A stretch of DNA of 27,435 nt from a bacterium (GCA_025774205.1 JALGWK010000011.1:1-27435); one strand, 5' to 3'; shown: positions 7,921-16,197, numbered from the stretch's first letter. Translations and numbers: made by a program. Notes: generated from the sequence alone by a model not told the origin.

Positions 7921-9228
7921 ATGGAAGAAGTCAGCGAACTGATCTTTCAGAGCATCAGTGATGGTGTGTTCACCGTGAACGAGAACCGTATCATAACCTC
8001 GTTCAACCGGGCAGCTGAGGAGATCACCGGGTTCAGTGCCGGTGAGGCTGTCGGCAAGCATTGCTTCGACATCTTCCGCACCGAGGTATGCCACACGCGA
8101 TGCGCCCTGAAGGATACCCTCCAGCATCATGATCCGGTTGAAAATGCCCGGGTAAACATCATCACCCGTCAGGGACATGAGCTTCCCATCAGCGTGACGA
8201 CAACCCTGCTGAAAGATGACGGCGGCGGAGTGGTCGGAGCCGTTGAGTTCTTCCGGGACCTCTCGGATATCGAGCACCTGGAGCGGCGCCTCGATGAACG
8301 ACGGGCCATCGACGATATCGTCAGTGTGAATCGGGAGATGCAGAAACTGGTGCAGCTCCTGCCCGACGTCGCCAAGTCGGAGTGCAGCGTTCTGATTGAA
8401 GGGCCGAGCGGGTCGGGCAAGGAACTCGTTGCCCAGGTGATCCACAACCTCAGCCCCCGCAAGTACGGGCCGTACATCAAACTGAACTGCGCGGCCCTGC
8501 CGGCATCCCTGCTCGAATCAGAGCTGTTCGGTTACGTCAAGGGCGCCTTCACTGACGCGAAGCGGGACAAGCCCGGACAGTTCTGCCTCGCGAACGGGGG
8601 TACACTGCTTCTCGACGAGATCAGTGAGATGGACGTATCACTGCAGGTGAAACTCCTCCGGGTTCTGAACAACGGTGAGTATCGTCCTCTCGGATCGACG
8701 AAGACAATGCATACCGACGCCCGCATCCTTGCCGCCACCAACGCGGACCTCCGGAAATGCATCGAATCAGGAACCTTTCGGGAAGACCTCTACTTCAGGA
8801 TCAACGTCGTCGAGTTGCGGATCCCGTCTTTGCGGGACCGGCCCAATGATATTCCGATCCTGGCAGACTTCTTTCTTCGGAAGTTCCAGGGGAAAACAGG
8901 CAAACCGATCGAGCGATTGTCACCCGAGGCCATAGCGTCGCTCAGGAAATATCATTTCCCCGGGAATGTGCGTGAGCTCGAGAATGCTGTCGAACATGCC
9001 TTCGTCATGTGTCACGGTGAGGAGATACTGCCCGGACACCTCCCGCTGGCCATCACCAGGGAAAGTGAGGGAGTGAACGGAGTAACACCGGGAAAGCAAC
9101 ATGAGGAGGATGTCATCGTCGAAACCCTGCGCCGCAATCGGGGCAATCGAACACTTGCCGCAAAGGAACTCGGCATCCACCGATCCACCCTGTGGCGCAA
9201 GATGAAGACCTACGGGCTGGACACCTGA
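7921..9228 (+). CDS. Sigma-54-dependent transcriptional activator (PAS-AAA+-Fis)
   Basis: The 435-residue protein has an N-terminal PAS domain (about 5-115), an AAA+ sigma-54 interaction domain (about 133-360) and a Fis-type helix-turn-helix at the end (about 395-433; TLAAKELGIHRSTLWRKM). The ATPase carries Walker A GPSGSGKE (161-168), Walker B GGTLLLDE and the arginine-containing FREDLYFRINV stretch. The sigma-54-contacting loop reads GAFTDA (208-213) in place of GAFTGA. Ahead of it there is no phosphoreceiver domain, so the signal probably comes through the PAS domain. The PAS contains Cys48, Cys57 and Cys61, the last two as CHTRC, which could bind a cofactor or sense thiol redox state (inference). 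Two sigma-54 promoters in the same locus are its likely targets, including the promoter of its own operon. Confidence 0.93.
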   Translation: MEEVSELIFQSISDGVFTVNENRIITSFNRAAEEITGFSAGEAVGKHCFDIFRTEVCHTRCALKDTLQHHDPVENARVNIITRQGHELPISVTTTLLKDDGGGVVGAVEFFRDLSDIEHLERRLDERRAIDDIVSVNREMQKLVQLLPDVAKSECSVLIEGPSGSGKELVAQVIHNLSPRKYGPYIKLNCAALPASLLESELFGYVKGAFTDAKRDKPGQFCLANGGTLLLDEISEMDVSLQVKLLRVLNNGEYRPLGSTKTMHTDARILAATNADLRKCIESGTFREDLYFRINVVELRIPSLRDRPNDIPILADFFLRKFQGKTGKPIERLSPEAIASLRKYHFPGNVRELENAVEHAFVMCHGEEILPGHLPLAITRESEGVNGVTPGKQHEEDVIVETLRRNRGNRTLAAKELGIHRSTLWRKMKTYGLDT

Positions 9229-9279
9229 GATCGTCCGCCTTCTGCCAGGACTCAACCACCCGGGAAGGATTCAGCGGTC

Positions 9280-10002
9280 ATGAAACGCTGGCACTGGAAC
9301 TATGTAATAGACGCCGGCATGTTCCTCTCCATGATGGCGCTGGCCGGTATCGGCCTGCTCCTGAAATACAGACTTCTACCCGGTCGTGATGCCCGCTTGA
9401 AATACGGTCTGCAGGTCGATCTGGCTTTTCTGGGGCTCGACCGGCACCAGTGGGCGACGATCCACTTCATCATATCGCTCGTTCTGCTGTCCCTGTTGCT
9501 GCTGCACATCATCCTGCACTGGTCGATGATCATCACGCTCTACCGTCGTTTCGTGCCTGCCGGACGTATCCGCGCAACCGTTACTTCCACGTTCATTTTT
9601 TCATCGATCGTCATGGCGGGTTTTCCGCTCATCGCCAGGCCGGAGTTGCAGGAACTGGAACCATTGAGAAGATCCACCCACGAAGAGTCCGCGATGACCG
9701 GCGCGATCGATACGCTGAGCAGCGGCAGATCGAATCAGCGCCGGTTGGCGGAGGCTCCGACCGATACGCACCTCAGCGGTGAGAGTGAGCACACCCTCGA
9801 TATCCGGGGATCGATGTCGCTGCAGCAGGTTGCAGACACGTATCAGGTACCCGCAGCGCATATCCTTGAAGGATTGGGTATCACAGAACGGAACGCCGCC
9901 CGGGAACGTCTGGGACAGTTGCGGAGGAGCTACGCTTTCACCATGAGTGACATCGAAGACATCATCAAGCGCTACTGGCAGGAACATCCTCCTCCAGAAT
10001 GA
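9280..10002 (+). CDS. DUF4405-type membrane protein with C-terminal helical domain
   Basis: The 240-residue protein has three to four hydrophobic helices in its first 120 residues, with histidines (HWNY near the start, HQWATIHF, LLLLHIILHW) placed like haem-b ligands in the cytochrome-b-like DUF4405 family. A low-complexity linker (about 125-165) leads to a soluble domain of about 75 residues. It begins DIRGSMSLQQVADTY and ends in a YAFTMSDIEDIIKRY helix, and resembles a small helical module found at the end of some DUF4405 and iron-sulfur membrane proteins. It is 51 bp downstream of the activator gene and is probably the last gene of the sigma-54 operon. It may be a membrane redox partner for the complex encoded divergently; this is context-based inference. 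Confidence 0.72.
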   Translation: MKRWHWNYVIDAGMFLSMMALAGIGLLLKYRLLPGRDARLKYGLQVDLAFLGLDRHQWATIHFIISLVLLSLLLLHIILHWSMIITLYRRFVPAGRIRATVTSTFIFSSIVMAGFPLIARPELQELEPLRRSTHEESAMTGAIDTLSSGRSNQRRLAEAPTDTHLSGESEHTLDIRGSMSLQQVADTYQVPAAHILEGLGITERNAARERLGQLRRSYAFTMSDIEDIIKRYWQEHPPPE

Positions 10003-10049
10003 ACGTATCGTTCGGTCGGTGGCGATGACTGCTTCTCCATGAATTATAG

Positions 10050-10063
10050 AATATTCGAATATT
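10050..10063. promoter_or_regulatory. 14-bp perfect palindrome AATATTCGAATATT upstream of the Ig-like lipoprotein gene
   Basis: An AT-rich palindrome in otherwise GC-rich DNA, 57 bp before the ATG at 10120, where the promoter of that gene is expected. It shares the ATTCGA core and AT-rich character of the elements at 18775 and 20001 but does not align with them end to end. A repressor or activator site is likely; the regulator is not identified. Confidence 0.4.
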
Positions 10064-10119
10064 AGGATATGGATGAATGCTTCAACGGTGTCTATCTTGC
10101 ATACAAGGAGGTAGTAATC

Positions 10120-10677
10120 ATGCAATACATAAACGTGATAAAATCGGCTGGACTGGTCGCCGTCATGGCAGTGGTCCTGGTTGCCTCATCCGCCTGCTCG
10201 GATAGCCCGGTCGGGTCGGAAGAGACCGCCATGCTCCTCTCCGTGACACCGGTTGGAGACAGCGCGATCATCAATCCGAACGATCCGATCGTCCTGTCAT
10301 TCGATCGTCAGATGGATCCTGCTGTCTGTGAGCCGCAGGTGCTGCTCTACGAAGGGGACCGGAGCGGGACGCTTGTTGACGTGACCTACACCTGGTCAGA
10401 GGACGGAAAGCAGCTCACCGTGATCCCGGTCGAGGCTCTGAAGTCTGAGACGACCTACACGCTCTATGTGGGTGGCGGACTCCGGGATGGTTCCGGTCAG
10501 GGGACCAACCTCTCCCAGGTACAGAATCGGTATGGAGCCCGGTGGGTCGAGGAGAACGTGGCAAATGGCCATGGGCCGAACGGCGAATGTGAGACTCCGC
10601 AGGCGCAGGGTGGCCAGCATGGACACCAGCACCGGAGCCAGCAGATGGGACTCGTCTTCACCTTCACAACGGCCTGA
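10120..10677 (+). CDS. Ig-like (SbsA/Big_5-type) lipoprotein
   Basis: The 185-residue protein starts at ATG 10120, preceded by a near-perfect AAGGAGG; the upstream in-frame ATG at 10069 has no such site and would disrupt the signal peptide. Residues 1-25 form a lipoprotein signal peptide with lipobox ending SSAC (Cys26). Residues about 38-120 match the bacterial Ig-like fold common in SbsA-type repeats (VTPVGDSA, then VLSFDRQMDP, then TTYTLYVGGGLRD). A His/Gln/Gly-rich segment (GQHGHQHRSQQ) precedes the last strand, and might bind metal. It is probably anchored in the outer or inner membrane; no enzymatic role is visible. It stands alone, with the AT-rich palindrome upstream and a hairpin downstream. 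Confidence 0.8.
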   Translation: MQYINVIKSAGLVAVMAVVLVASSACSDSPVGSEETAMLLSVTPVGDSAIINPNDPIVLSFDRQMDPAVCEPQVLLYEGDRSGTLVDVTYTWSEDGKQLTVIPVEALKSETTYTLYVGGGLRDGSGQGTNLSQVQNRYGARWVEENVANGHGPNGECETPQAQGGQHGHQHRSQQMGLVFTFTTA

Positions 10678-10690
10678 GGATTGCACCTGT

Positions 10691-10717
10691 GCCGCCGTCA
10701 CCTGGGGGGACGGCGGT
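10691..10717. terminator. Hairpin between convergent genes (weak bidirectional terminator candidate)
   Basis: CCGCCGTC (10692-10699) can pair with GACGGCGG (10709-10716), with an outer G-U pair. It lies between the convergent lipoprotein and phosphatase genes. No U-rich tract follows on either strand, so intrinsic termination is uncertain. Confidence 0.35.
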
Positions 10718-10753
10718 AACGTGCGGTATGGTGCGGCAGGGAGGTACCGGGTA

Positions 10754-12139
10754 TCAGGGGATCCGCGCGACAAGCAGGGTCAGATCGTCCTGCTGACCTG
10801 ACCCTTCCGTAAAGGACATGAGGTCATCGAGGATCGCCTCCCGGACCGATCCGGCCGACTCGCCGGCCATGCTGCTCACGACCTTGATCACCCTCTCCTC
10901 ACCATACATTTCGCCGTTCCGATTCTCCGCTTCATCCAATCCGTCAGAATAGAACACCAGCAGATCGCCGCTTCTGAGCTGCAACTCGCTCTGCGAATAG
11001 CGGCTCGTGATGAAAGCGCCCAATAGAGGTCCGCCCAGATCCAGTCGCTCAATGAGCGGGGGACCTGATTCGTTCGGGCGCAGAAGTATCGGCGCCGGAT
11101 GTCCGGCATTCAGATATTCCAGGGTGCTGTTCTCTGGATCGTAGATGGCCCATACAAAGGTGATGAATCGGTCGATCGGGGTCCGGGCAAAGAGATCCCG
11201 GTTCAGGCGCGAGATGCGATCCGAGAGTCTGTCCGGGCCGGGATCCAGATCGATAGCATGCACCGAGCCATGCAGTGATGCCATGATGATGGCCGCTGGC
11301 ATGCCTTTACCGGATACATCACCGAGCATGAGATTGATTCTTCCGTCCTCCATCACAAAGACATCGTAATAATCACCCGCTACCCCCTGGGCGGGTTCGA
11401 ACTCTGCCGAGATCTCGAGGTCGCTTACAGCCGGGAGTTCGTCAGGAAGCAGTTCACGCTGCACCAGACCGGCGAGTGCCAGTTGCTGTTCGAGTTCCTG
11501 CCCTTTCAGATAACTCTTCAGGCGCAGGATCACCGTGGAAATTGAGATCAGGAGAGCGAAGGCGGCGGCGACACTGATCACCAGGTTCCGTCTAAGGGGA
11601 GCATACGCGTCGGATACTCCGGCAGATCGAAGAGCGATCTGCGCTATCAGGAATCGGGGGCTGCCGGAACCTGCTCCCGCATCCGGAGGCCCCAGCTGTC
11701 CCCGGTCGACTCTGAATCTGAAGGGGGTGGTTGCGATCAGACGTTCCGATCCATCATCCGTGATTCTCTGTATGACCGCCTGTTCGCTACTCACAAGGAT
11801 GCTGTCGATGATGCTCCGGCTTATGGTACGCGGATCTGATGTGCCGGCGAACGCAACCGGCTCTCCCTGCTGGTCGAAGATACCGACATAGGCCAGCTGC
11901 GGCGTATTGCTCTCGAAAAAGACCTCGAGGATATCCTGCAATTCATCGGCGTCCGCCGGTTCCAGCGTTCGGACCATATTCTGGATCTCGGTGATGTGAT
12001 CCCCGGCTCGCTGCCCGAGATATGAAGTAAGGAGCTGTTCAGAGACATATCGATAGGAGAGGAACGTCCGAACGAACAGAAGCAGACCGAGGGCGAACCC
12101 GATGCCAAGGGCCAGTCTCAGCCACATACCCTTTTTCAA
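10754..12139 (-). CDS. Membrane-anchored PP2C-type serine phosphatase (RsbU/SpoIIE family)
   Basis: The 461-residue protein has a first transmembrane helix near 7-24, an extracytoplasmic sensor region to about 185, a second helix near 186-206, a short coiled stretch, then a SpoIIE/PP2C phosphatase domain. Metal-binding motifs are GDYYDV (255-260), GDVSGKG (273-279), NAGHPAP, FYSDGLDE and QQDDLTLL. Proteins of this design dephosphorylate anti-sigma-factor antagonists in partner-switching pathways; no antagonist or kinase gene is adjacent. Translation most likely starts at TTG 12139, with GGAG six bases before it; the ATG at 12127 is the alternative. It follows the terminator of the ferritin-like gene and so probably has its own promoter. 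Confidence 0.9.
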   Translation of the reverse strand: MKKGMWLRLALGIGFALGLLLFVRTFLSYRYVSEQLLTSYLGQRAGDHITEIQNMVRTLEPADADELQDILEVFFESNTPQLAYVGIFDQQGEPVAFAGTSDPRTISRSIIDSILVSSEQAVIQRITDDGSERLIATTPFRFRVDRGQLGPPDAGAGSGSPRFLIAQIALRSAGVSDAYAPLRRNLVISVAAAFALLISISTVILRLKSYLKGQELEQQLALAGLVQRELLPDELPAVSDLEISAEFEPAQGVAGDYYDVFVMEDGRINLMLGDVSGKGMPAAIIMASLHGSVHAIDLDPGPDRLSDRISRLNRDLFARTPIDRFITFVWAIYDPENSTLEYLNAGHPAPILLRPNESGPPLIERLDLGGPLLGAFITSRYSQSELQLRSGDLLVFYSDGLDEAENRNGEMYGEERVIKVVSSMAGESAGSVREAILDDLMSFTEGSGQQDDLTLLVARIP

Positions 12140-12182
12140 GTCTGTCTCCCTCGAGCGAGGTGATGCCGTCGGTTATTAAACA

Positions 12183-12207
12183 GGGCTGGTCCCGGGAGGA
12201 CCAGCCC
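12183..12207 (-). terminator. Intrinsic terminator of the ferritin-like gene
   Basis: GGGCTGGTCC and GGACCAGCCC form a perfect 10-bp stem around a 5-nt loop. On the minus strand the stem is followed by TGTTTAAT. It lies about 60 bp after the stop codon of the DUF2202 gene and before the phosphatase gene. Confidence 0.65.
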
Positions 12208-12265
12208 CTTCCTGCTGAGACCACGTTCAAAACGAGCCCTGACAATAATGGCAGAGAATCACGGG

Positions 12266-12823
12266 TTATCCGCCGCACCTCCTGAAGGCAGGGAGGTGTT
12301 TGTCCAGCGATGCCAGCCGGTTGTTCTCGAATACGATCCGCACATCTTCAGGCAATGGCGTCGCCAGATATTCATCGTACAGGGCGATATTCGCTATCTC
12401 TGCCTGGGCAGCGGCCTGGCAGGCGTCGCTGACCGATTCGAATACAGGGACGTTCTCCAGGTTCCATCTGCTCTCAGGCACCTCCAGGCCGTACCGGGTG
12501 AAGAGGATCGCCAGCGATGATGCGTGCCGGATCTCCGCATTCACGATATTCGAGAAAGGTCTGACCTGACCGAAATCAGCCATCACCCTCTGATAGATCA
12601 TCTCGGCATGGAATTCGTCCTGGATCGCTTCCTCAAGCATCTGAACGATCTCTTCGGTCATACCGGCAGCGATCAGATCAGAGGCTGCGGCAGACTCTTC
12701 CGGACTGACTGAGTTGTTGCACCCGGCGGTGGTGATGAGAGCCGTCACCAATCCTGATATCAGCAGAAGGTTGGGTGTCTTTCTTCCGAAAGTGTTCTTC
12801 GATACTCGCGGGAAGTGTCTCAT
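12266..12823 (-). CDS. Ferritin-like DUF2202 lipoprotein
   Basis: The 185-residue protein has a signal peptide with a lipobox ending at Cys35 (TTAGC). The mature part is four-helical with ferritin-like ligand patterns: EDxxxE..H-type residues in EFHAEMIYQ, EIRHASSLA, and a later AEIANIALYDEYL helix. This suggests a di-iron or related metal site. It fits the DUF2202 ferritin-like family of secreted proteins, whose physiological role is unproven. The ATG is preceded by AAGGAGG at 12832-12838. The promoter region just upstream carries a 27-bp element shared with the efflux operon. It is monocistronic, ending at a strong terminator. Confidence 0.82.
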   Translation of the reverse strand: MRHFPRVSKNTFGRKTPNLLLISGLVTALITTAGCNNSVSPEESAAASDLIAAGMTEEIVQMLEEAIQDEFHAEMIYQRVMADFGQVRPFSNIVNAEIRHASSLAILFTRYGLEVPESRWNLENVPVFESVSDACQAAAQAEIANIALYDEYLATPLPEDVRIVFENNRLASLDKHLPAFRRCGG

Positions 12824-12842
12824 GATTCAGCCTCCTTAATTA

Positions 12843-12869
12843 TAGTATTATCTTAAATACGATAATTAG
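12843..12869 (-). promoter_or_regulatory. 27-bp AT-rich element (copy A) over the ferritin-like gene's promoter
   Basis: The element reads TAGTATTAT at its left end and CGATAAT then TAG at its right end, with inverted ATTATC/GATAAT arms and an inner GTATT/AATAC dyad. It starts 20 bp upstream of the ATG. It matches the copy at 18775-18801 at 23 of 27 positions without gaps. A GATAAT -10-like hexamer sits inside it. Likely an operator; regulator unknown. Confidence 0.55.
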
Positions 12870-12948
12870 ACACACCAGGGCAAGCATTCCTTTCGGTTCA
12901 TTTCTGCTTAATCCGTTGTCGTTCAGAGGGGCGGCGGCAGACGCCGTA

Positions 12949-14172
12949 TCACTCGCTGCTCAGAGCCTCGATCGGGTCGAGGAGAGAGGCGCGATAGGCA
13001 GGGTAGGCTCCGAAGAACACACCTACTATGAGGGAAAACCCGAAGGCGAGGATCATCGAGACCGGCTCGATCTGAACGACCCAGTCGGTGACCATACTCA
13101 GGATCACCGTTCCTGACAGGCCGAGGAATATGCCCGCGAGCCCGCCCCCGGTGCCGAGCATGACGGCTTCGGTGAGGAACTGGGTCCGCACGTCACGACG
13201 CCGGGCTCCCACCGCCAGCCGCAGGCCGATCTCACGGGTCCGCTCACGCACCGACATGAGCATGATGGCAAGGATGCCGACTCCCCCGACAAGGAGCGAG
13301 ATGGTCGCAATGCCGGCAACCAGGGTGGTGAAGGTGTCTCCGATCTCTCGATGAGCGGCCATGAGTTCGCTCTGGGTCTGGATCTCGAAATCGTCCTCGG
13401 CGGCTGATCGATCAAGGCGGTGTCGCTCCCTCAACAGCCAGCGGACCTGCTCGGCGGCCTCATCCATCTCAGGGCCGGATCGGGACCGCAGAAATATCCC
13501 CCCCAGCCACTCCTGGTTGAAGAGACGGCGAAGGGAAGTGCGCAGGGGGACCATGACCAGATCGTCCTGGTCGGTACCCGAGAGATCCGCCCCCCGGGGA
13601 CGCAGAATTCCGATCACCTCGAAGGGAACCTGACCGATAAGGATCCTGTGGCCGGTCGCCGGCTCCTCTCCGAAGAGGGCCCGCGCAACGGTCGGCCCCA
13701 GCACTGCTGTCCGACCTGCCGTGAGTTCCTCACGCTCGGTGTAGAAGCTGCCCGCGGCGGTATCGAGATTGAGAATGTCGAGTACCTCGGGCGTGATGCC
13801 CTGGATCGTGGTGGTGGAGGAGAGCCCTTCGTATTTGACCGGCATCCGCTTACTGGCCCACGGCGCAACGGCGATCACCTCGGAGATGTCATCGCGGATC
13901 GCCTCGGCGTCCTGCGGCGTGAGAGTGGTCACGGTACCCCGGACCTGCATGCGGCCCGCTGAAGTACGGATCTGAGCGGGGGTGACCATGATGAGATCGG
14001 TGCCCATCGATTCGATGCTGGCCATCACGTTCTGACGAGCTCCATACCCTACCGCCACCACGGTGATCACCGAGGAGACGCCGATGACGATCCCCAGCAG
14101 TGCCAGTGCGGTCCGGGTCCGGTGGACGGTGAGTTGCCGGACGGAGATGCGCAGGCCACGGATCACCTTCAC
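12949..14172 (-). CDS. MacB-like ABC transporter permease (intact copy)
   Basis: This 407-residue permease has an N-terminal helix (TALALLGIVIGVSSVITV), a large extracytoplasmic MacB core domain and three C-terminal helices of the FtsX-like domain (ISLLVGGVGILAIMLM, then SVRERTREIGLRLAVGAR, a signature of this family). It ends with the typical LDPIEALSSE. There is no fused ATPase, so it would use the ABC ATPase at 15440-16186. The start is GTG at 14172; no better start lies in frame. It is the last gene of the efflux operon and follows a broken paralogue. MacB-type transporters work with a periplasmic adaptor and TolC to export peptides, lipoproteins, macrolides or siderophores; the substrate here is unknown. 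Confidence 0.9.
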   Translation of the reverse strand: MKVIRGLRISVRQLTVHRTRTALALLGIVIGVSSVITVVAVGYGARQNVMASIESMGTDLIMVTPAQIRTSAGRMQVRGTVTTLTPQDAEAIRDDISEVIAVAPWASKRMPVKYEGLSSTTTIQGITPEVLDILNLDTAAGSFYTEREELTAGRTAVLGPTVARALFGEEPATGHRILIGQVPFEVIGILRPRGADLSGTDQDDLVMVPLRTSLRRLFNQEWLGGIFLRSRSGPEMDEAAEQVRWLLRERHRLDRSAAEDDFEIQTQSELMAAHREIGDTFTTLVAGIATISLLVGGVGILAIMLMSVRERTREIGLRLAVGARRRDVRTQFLTEAVMLGTGGGLAGIFLGLSGTVILSMVTDWVVQIEPVSMILAFGFSLIVGVFFGAYPAYRASLLDPIEALSSE

Positions 14173-14199
14173 GGAGCCATATCCTCTTCATGACGGGGT

Positions 14200-14220
14200 G
14201 TCGGGGACCTGTGCCCCGAC
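14200..14220. other. Perfect stem-loop between the two permease genes
   Basis: GTCGGGG (14200-14206) and CCCCGAC (14214-14220) form a 7-bp stem with a 7-nt loop in the 73-bp gap between the two permease genes. No U-tract follows, so it may stabilise or partly terminate the operon transcript. Confidence 0.35.
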
Positions 14221-14245
14221 GCAGAGTTTCTTCCTCCGGCGATCC

Positions 14246-15443
14246 TCATGATCGAAGGGCGTCGACCGGGGGCATGGCGGCGGCTTTCCGGGCGGGGTGG
14301 AGCCCGGCAGTGAGACCCACTCCGGTGGAGAAGAGGAGGCCGGCGGCAAGGACATGCCAGGTCATAAGAGCCGGAGTGCCGGTGAAACGCTCAAGCAGGA
14401 TATTGACCACCAGGCCCAGCAATAATCCAGCGATCCCTCCGAGAAAGGTCACTCCGGCGGACTCAAGCAGGAACTGTCCCCGGATGTCACCGGAACTGGC
14501 CCCCACTGCCCGACGCAGGCCGATCTCGCGGCGCCGTTCACTCACCGAGAGCAGCATGATATTGGCTACCACCACCCCTCCCACGATCAGGGCGATGCCG
14601 GAAACAAGGATGAGGAACAGGTTGAAGGTTCCCTGCATCTCCTCGACCATCGCGGTGACTTCAGTGGGTGTCGTGATGCGGAAATCATCAGGAACGCCCG
14701 ATCCCGTGCCGTGCCGTTCCCTCAGCAGGATCTCGATGTCGGTGGCCGTTTCCTCCATCTCCCGCACGTCGCGGACCTGGACCCTGATTCCGGAGAGGTA
14801 GTCCACATTGGCGACCCGACGCATATAGGTGCTCAGGGGTACGAAGATCCGGTTGTCCATGTCGCCCCCGCCGGCGCTGGTACCCTTTTCAGCCATGATC
14901 CCCACGATCTCGAAGGGAGAGTTCCCGTACGACCGTGGGACCTATGGCGGCGATCCTCGAATTGCTTTCAACATCCTGCTGGGTGATGAAGGAACCGACT
15001 CCTACCGGCCAGTCCCACACATCGACCCATTCGGGAGTGACTCCGAACATCGGGGAGGCGAAATTCCGATCACGCCACTGTGCTTCACTCTGCCCGCTGC
15101 GGGCGAAAGGTGCTGCCAGGCGGATGCCCTGGATCTCAGTGTAGACAGCCTCGGCATCTTCGAGTTTGAGGGTGGCTGTTACCTCTGATCCCGAGCCCGA
15201 GCCCGACCCCGACCCCGGAACGCTGCGTACCTGGTCTGTGGCTCCGCCGGCCCAGATCATGATGTTCTCGAGCCCGAATACCCGAACCCGCTCCATGATC
15301 CGTTCCCGGGCGCCCATCCCGGCGGAGAGCACCGTGGTGAGGACCGTTATGCCCACCATGATCCCGGCCATCATGAAGAAAGTGCGGAGCCGGTTGCGAT
15401 TCAGCCCTCGCGCGGCCTGACCGATCATTCTTGAAGTTTTCAT
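14246..15443 (-). pseudogene. MacB-like ABC transporter permease, broken by an internal deletion/frameshift
   Basis: Two overlapping reading frames make up one permease. The N-terminal part (15443-14889) has the first helix and most of the MacB core domain up to IGPTVVREL. The C-terminal part (14905-14246) resumes in another frame with PFEIVGIMAEKG and continues through the three C-terminal helices to DALRS. In the intact paralogue at 12949-14172 the matching stretch is GPTVARAL, then sixteen residues, then PFEVIGIL. Here a single nucleotide stands in place of those sixteen codons, so about 47 bp appear to be deleted. The start overlaps the ATPase stop (ATGA), showing it was once coupled. Either a real lesion that leaves only the downstream permease, or an assembly error. 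A GS-repeat is present in the N-terminal part. Confidence 0.82.
15187..15216. repeat. Hexanucleotide tandem repeat encoding a Gly-Ser run
   Basis: Five in-frame units of the form GANCCC (gatccc, gagccc twice, gacccc twice) encode a glycine-serine run (GSGSGSGSGS) in the extracytoplasmic domain of the broken permease. Units of six can change in number without shifting the frame, so length variation between strains is possible. Confidence 0.55.
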
Positions 15444-16186
15444 CCGTCCACCTCCGGAGCAGGCGGGATGTCTGAGATCACTTCAGCAGTCCCCTGTCCT
15501 GATCTGGGCTCATCAGACGCGATCTGCCCATCCTGCATGGTGATGATCCGACCGGCATGGGCGGCGATCTCGCGTTCATGGGTAACGACCACGACCGTGC
15601 GGCCCCGGTTATTCAATTCGGTAAAAAGCGCCATGATCTCGTCACTCGAGGTCGTATCCAGGTTGCCCGTCGGCTCGTCAGCGAAGAGGATCTCCGGGTC
15701 ATTCACGATGGCCCGGGCGATGGCGACCCGCTGCTGCTGTCCACCTGACAGTTCCCCGGGATGATGGCTGAACCGGTCGGTCGGGAACCCCACGTCTTCG
15801 AGGGCTGCCCGGGCGGGTCCGGCCAGATCGGACCGATCGGTGTAGAGCAGGGGCAGCTCCACGTTCTCAAGGGCCGAAGTGCGGGAGAGGAGATTGAAAC
15901 TCTGGAACACGAAACCCACTTTCCGGCTGCGGATCTCCGCCAGGGCATCATCGTCGAGCTGGCTTACTTCCGCGCTGTCCAGAACCACGCTGCCTGAGGT
16001 AGGGCGATCCAGGCAGCCCAGCAGGTTCATGAGCGTACTCTTCCCTGACCCTGAGGCTCCCACTATCGCGACGAATTCACCGCGCTCGATATCGAGACTC
16101 ACACCGCGCAGGGCTGCAACCCCCACGGTGCCTTCCTTCTGAAATGCCCGGGTCAGATCCCGGGCCTGGATCAATGGCTGCTGCAT
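15440..16186 (-). CDS. MacB/LolD-type ABC transporter ATPase
   Basis: The protein has all the ABC motifs: Walker A GASGSGKST, Q-loop (VFQSFNLL), signature LSGGQQQRVAIARA, Walker B EILFADEPTGNLD and the switch histidine in VVVVTHE. It belongs to the MacB/LolD/FtsE group that powers FtsX-type permeases. ATG 16186 is chosen because GAGGAGT lies at the right distance; the in-frame ATG at 16201 overlaps the adaptor's stop codon but lacks a good site and would add five residues. The stop overlaps the start of the first permease. It would serve both permeases of the operon. Confidence 0.92.
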   Translation of the reverse strand: MQQPLIQARDLTRAFQKEGTVGVAALRGVSLDIERGEFVAIVGASGSGKSTLMNLLGCLDRPTSGSVVLDSAEVSQLDDDALAEIRSRKVGFVFQSFNLLSRTSALENVELPLLYTDRSDLAGPARAALEDVGFPTDRFSHHPGELSGGQQQRVAIARAIVNDPEILFADEPTGNLDTTSSDEIMALFTELNNRGRTVVVVTHEREIAAHAGRIITMQDGQIASDEPRSGQGTAEVISDIPPAPEVDG

Positions 16187-16197
16187 ACTCTCACTCC

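Noticed and set aside
10026-10050. Possible third sigma-54 promoter (TGGCGATGACTGCTT) before the Ig-like lipoprotein
   Set aside because: The GG-to-GC distance is two bases too short for sigma-54.
12843-12869. Fur box interpretation of the 27-bp element
   Set aside because: The arms run ATTATC then GATAAT, the opposite order from the Fur consensus half-sites, and the spacing does not fit.
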